Origin: Candidatus Rokuibacteriota bacterium
Lineage (GTDB): Bacteria; Methylomirabilota; Methylomirabilia; Rokubacteriales; CSP1-6
Direction: 5' to 3'
NCBI GenBank assembly: GCA_003220435.1
Contig: QHSL01000072.1
Coordinates: 27,591-91,590, forward strand
DNA length: 64,000 nucleotides
Below, piece after piece: positions 61,939-64,000 of the stretch. The translations under genes were made by a program, and so were the position numbers. Numbering within the stretch: position 1 is the stretch's first letter; each line of letters opens with the position of its first letter. The notes beneath the pieces were generated by a model that was not told where the DNA came from, ran no database searches, and was given only the letters and a program-made list of their open reading frames with translations.

Positions 61939-62357
61939 CGAGGGAGCCGGGCGTACGTCAACGAGTGGTGCGTCAGCAGCCTCCCGCTCCTGCTGACGCT
62001 CTCGGCAACGCCGTACACGAGACGCCCGCCGAGCTTCACGACCCGCGCGGTGCAGCGGAACGGCTCGCGCCGCGCGGCGCCGAGGAATGCGCTCGTCATC
62101 CCCGCCGTGACCGAGCCATCCCGGGCGCCCAGGCGGGTCATGATCGCCAGCCACATCGCGACGTCGGCAGCCGCCATGAACACCTGGCCGCTCACGATTC
62201 CGCCCGGCCGCTCGAAGAGCGCCTGGAACGGCACCTCGAGCGTGCATCGGCCATTGGCGATCGAGTAGAGCTGGAATCCGTACGCCCGCGTGAACCCAAC
62301 GTCATTCAGGATGCGCCGGAGCTCGGCCTTCGTGGCGGCGAGCGCCATCGCCGTCAT
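61935..62357 (-). CDS. Hotdog-fold thioesterase, PaaI-like
   Basis: 140 residues from ATG at 62357, overlapping the DinB-like stop (ATGA). Hotdog features: PFQALFERPGGIVSGQVFMAAADVAMWLAI (central helix with Gly-Gly and an acidic residue) followed by SVTAGMTSAFLGAARREPFRCTARVVKLG. The usual H-G-G around the helix start is P-G-G here. It hydrolyses acyl-CoA of unknown type. Last gene of a three-gene operon under TetR control. Confidence 0.82.
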   Translation of the reverse strand: MTAMALAATKAELRRILNDVGFTRAYGFQLYSIANGRCTLEVPFQALFERPGGIVSGQVFMAAADVAMWLAIMTRLGARDGSVTAGMTSAFLGAARREPFRCTARVVKLGGRLVYGVAESVSRSGRLLTHHSLTYARLPR

Positions 62358-62935
62358 CGATCCATTGCGGCGCGCGCCTTCTTCGCCTGCTTGAGGTGGT
62401 CCAGCACGTGCAGCCGCCACGTGATTGCGTATGCCTTCCAGTCGAGCTCCTCGACCCAGTGCAGCGGAACGACGTTGCCGTCATCGTCGGTCACGTTGAC
62501 GACCATCACCAGCGGCGCCCGGGCGTCGGTGGTGAACTCGGGAGGGACCGCGGCGAGCGTTCGGAGGATCTCGCCATGAACACGCCCGAGCTCGGCCAGG
62601 AGCCAAGGCCAAGGGCGATGGAGCGGCGCCTTCGACTGCAGGCTGGCCGGAATCGCCTCGCCCGGCGGGCGCGTGCCGGCCAGCAGGCACCAGAGCTCGT
62701 CCAGGCCGGGGCGGTGCGTCTCGACGAGATGATCGACGACTTCCTGGATCGACCACTCGCTCGGGAACGCGCGCCGGGTGACCGTGGCGGCCGGAAGCGG
62801 CCCGAGGAACGCGTCGAGCGCGTTGAACGATTCGGCGATCCGCTCGTGAATGATCGCGGCCGGCGTCAGGGTGCCCTTCGCCTTGAAGTACTCGCGGGCC
62901 TTCGCCTTGGTCGCTGCGATGACGTCCTGATTCAT
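62354..62935 (-). CDS. DinB/YfiT-family protein
   Basis: 193 residues. Four-helix-bundle DinB_2 fold with three metal-ligand-like histidines: VVDHLVETH (helix 2), and the HVLDHLKQAKKA end. EWSIQEVVDHLVE is the family hallmark. Members are thiol-dependent metalloenzymes (mycothiol or bacillithiol S-transferases) in some phyla. Overlaps both neighbours by 4 nt. Confidence 0.83.
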   Translation of the reverse strand: MNQDVIAATKAKAREYFKAKGTLTPAAIIHERIAESFNALDAFLGPLPAATVTRRAFPSEWSIQEVVDHLVETHRPGLDELWCLLAGTRPPGEAIPASLQSKAPLHRPWPWLLAELGRVHGEILRTLAAVPPEFTTDARAPLVMVVNVTDDDGNVVPLHWVEELDWKAYAITWRLHVLDHLKQAKKARAAMDR

Positions 62936-63540
62936 GGAACCTCCCGCGCCAGGTAGCGCATCACGGCATCCGTGCAGAAGCGCGTCGCCTCGGCGACGCT
63001 GAACGCGGTCGCGTCGAACGCGAGCTGGAGCGAGACGCCGTCGACCAGCCCGAGAATCACGGCGGCGGCGCGCCGGCCGTCGGTGCGGCGGAAGGTTCCG
63101 GCCCGTACGCCCTGCACGACGACGGCGCCGATCAGCCGGCGCATCCGCTCGTAGAGGGCCGCGTTGATCTCGCGCAGGCGCCGGTCGTGCATCATCTCAC
63201 CCCAGAACTCGACGAAGACGATCCAGAACGCCCGCTCCTCGACCGCCAGCCGCAGGCACGCGGCCACCAGCGCCTGGAGCCGCTCCTTCGCGTCTTTGCC
63301 GCCACGCGCTTGCGCCGCCGCCACGCGCCGATCCAGGTCGGCCGTCACCGTCTCGAGCGCGGCCACGAGGATCGCGCGCTTGTCGGCGAAGTAGTAATGC
63401 AAGATCCCCTGACTCACCCCGGCCTCGCGCGCGACCTTCTTCATGGTGAGCCCCGTATATCCATCGCGCGCCAGACACCGGATCGTCGCCCTGACGATCG
63501 CAGTCCGCCGAAGCGGCGCCACGCCCCGCTTGGGGCTCAT
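62932..63540 (-). CDS. TetR-family regulator, BetI-like
   Basis: 202 residues. N-terminal HTH with RATIRCLARDGYTGLTMKKVAREAGVSQGILHYYFADKRAIL (about 18-58). The C-terminal ligand domain includes FWIVFVEFWGEMMHDRRLREI and LGLVDGVSLQL, as in BetI. It probably represses its own operon through the palindrome at 63575-63588. First gene of the DinB/thioesterase operon. Confidence 0.88.
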   Translation of the reverse strand: MSPKRGVAPLRRTAIVRATIRCLARDGYTGLTMKKVAREAGVSQGILHYYFADKRAILVAALETVTADLDRRVAAAQARGGKDAKERLQALVAACLRLAVEERAFWIVFVEFWGEMMHDRRLREINAALYERMRRLIGAVVVQGVRAGTFRRTDGRRAAAVILGLVDGVSLQLAFDATAFSVAEATRFCTDAVMRYLAREVP

Positions 63541-63574
63541 CCACTCTCCTCGCTCACGTACTCATTCTTTCTTG

Positions 63575-63588
63575 ATTGGCCGACCAAT
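63575..63588. promoter_or_regulatory. Palindromic operator upstream of the TetR gene
   Basis: ATTGGCCGACCAAT: perfect 5-bp inverted arms with a 4-bp spacer, 35 bp before the start codon. Size and symmetry suit a TetR dimer of the BetI class. Confidence 0.55.
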
Positions 63589-63684
63589 TATCTTTGCGGG
63601 CCGGGGATCCGTCAAGGGGCTGTCGCTCGAGCGCTTCCGGTGAGGGTGCCCGCCGGCGGCCGATCGGCGCGCCGGCGGCGCGGG

Positions 63685-64000
63685 TCAGGACGTCGCGGAC
63701 CCCCGACGCCGAGCCGCCGCGCGCTCGGCTTCCAGTCGCTCGAGATCGACGGTCGAATGATCGGCGAACGTCATCGCGGCGGCGATGGCCGGATGGCGCG
63801 CGGCGATGAGCCGGTGCATGGCCTGGCAGATCCGCCGGTACGACGGGTGTCCCTGCGGCGTCGTGCGCAGCTCGATCACGTGCATCGCCTCGCGCGCGTT
63901 CATCTCCATGTAGAAGCGGACGCGATACGCCATCGACACCGCGTACGCGGCGACGTCCGGCAATCCCGCGGCTTCGATCGCGTCGTGGAGCTCGGCCGAG
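63685..64000 (-). CDS. thyX: ThyX-like thymidylate synthase, C-terminal part
   Basis: Only the last ~104 codons are in the window; the frame runs off the right edge. The ThyX hallmark NAREAMHVIELRTTPQGHPSY is present, preceded by YRVRFYMEM. This is the dUMP-contacting region of flavin-dependent thymidylate synthases. The ThyX motif itself (RHRxxS) would be outside the window. The C-terminal ~30 residues are Arg/Ala-rich. Confidence 0.72.
   Translation of the reverse strand, partial: SAELHDAIEAAGLPDVAAYAVSMAYRVRFYMEMNAREAMHVIELRTTPQGHPSYRRICQAMHRLIAARHPAIAAAMTFADHSTVDLERLEAERAAARRRGSATS

Overview
The window is a compact, very GC-rich (roughly two thirds G+C or more by eye) bacterial chromosome segment. 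Genes are tightly packed, with many ATGA/GTGA start-stop overlaps and frequent GTG starts. The gene mix (tandem TrpX-type ABC binding proteins, LLM flavin oxidoreductases, two-subunit CoA-transferase, DUF35/thiolase-like pair, diheme c cytochrome, PEP-CTERM protein, WD40-extended Pst permeases) suggests an uncultured soil or subsurface lineage such as Candidatus Rokubacteria/Methylomirabilota. That placement is inference only; no rRNA or other phylogenetic marker was compared.

Layout. 0-6.3 kb, rightward: FAH-family hydrolase, cofactor-independent phosphoglycerate mutase, MgtE, a PmtA-like methyltransferase, an alpha/beta hydrolase and a lipoprotein. 6.3-11.6 kb, leftward: NtrC-type regulator, DegP-type protease, TilS, a MoaD-MoaE fusion and an ErpA/IscA protein. 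11.7-14.9 kb, leftward: five overlapping genes (GT4 glycosyltransferase, two PTPS/QueD paralogues, FolE, SDR) that look like a pterin or glycopterin operon, with an enoyl-CoA hydratase just upstream. 15-17.2 kb: a small lipoprotein and a six-ligand diiron ferritin-like protein. 17.3-20.3 kb: a decayed insertion next to tRNA-Met, bounded by two diverged copies of a recombinase-like C-terminal tail. 20.4-25.6 kb: HAD enzyme, an extremely Asp-rich protein and a PuuD-like membrane domain, then a leftward peroxide-defence operon (Fur/PerR, rubrerythrin, Fe-S oxidoreductase, DUF3501, cytochrome c). 25.7-31.3 kb, rightward: UvrA and a thiolase-like/DUF35/LLM operon.

The most striking region is 32.0-35.5 kb. 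A leftward operon encodes a 353-residue protein of unknown function, a UGSC-family selenoprotein with an in-frame UGA followed at once by a perfect 10-bp SECIS-like hairpin, a LigB/LigA-type extradiol dioxygenase pair and a two-subunit CoA-transferase. 36.5-44.5 kb holds a universal stress protein and a full phosphate regulon (phoB-like, pstS, extended pstC and pstA, pstB, phoU) with three copies of a GC-rich intergenic repeat. A second repeat family, large hairpins with a conserved loop but different, internally complementary arms, occurs at 24.5 kb and 35.5 kb.

44.5-50.4 kb: SthA-like transhydrogenase preceded by a 36-residue peptide resembling the C-terminus of methylglyoxal synthase, an aquaporin, a PhoR/PhoB-type two-component pair and a DUF3047 protein. 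50.4-57.3 kb: a MoxR/VWA pair (the VWA gene apparently starting at CTG), M48 protease, ICL/PEP-mutase enzyme, RmlD, CheY-like receiver, PilZ protein and PEP-CTERM protein. 57.4-64 kb: LLM oxidoreductase, two coupled M20 hydrolases followed by a cupredoxin and a diheme cytochrome, then a leftward TetR/DinB/thioesterase operon and the end of a ThyX-like gene. No CRISPR array, rRNA or intact transposase was seen.
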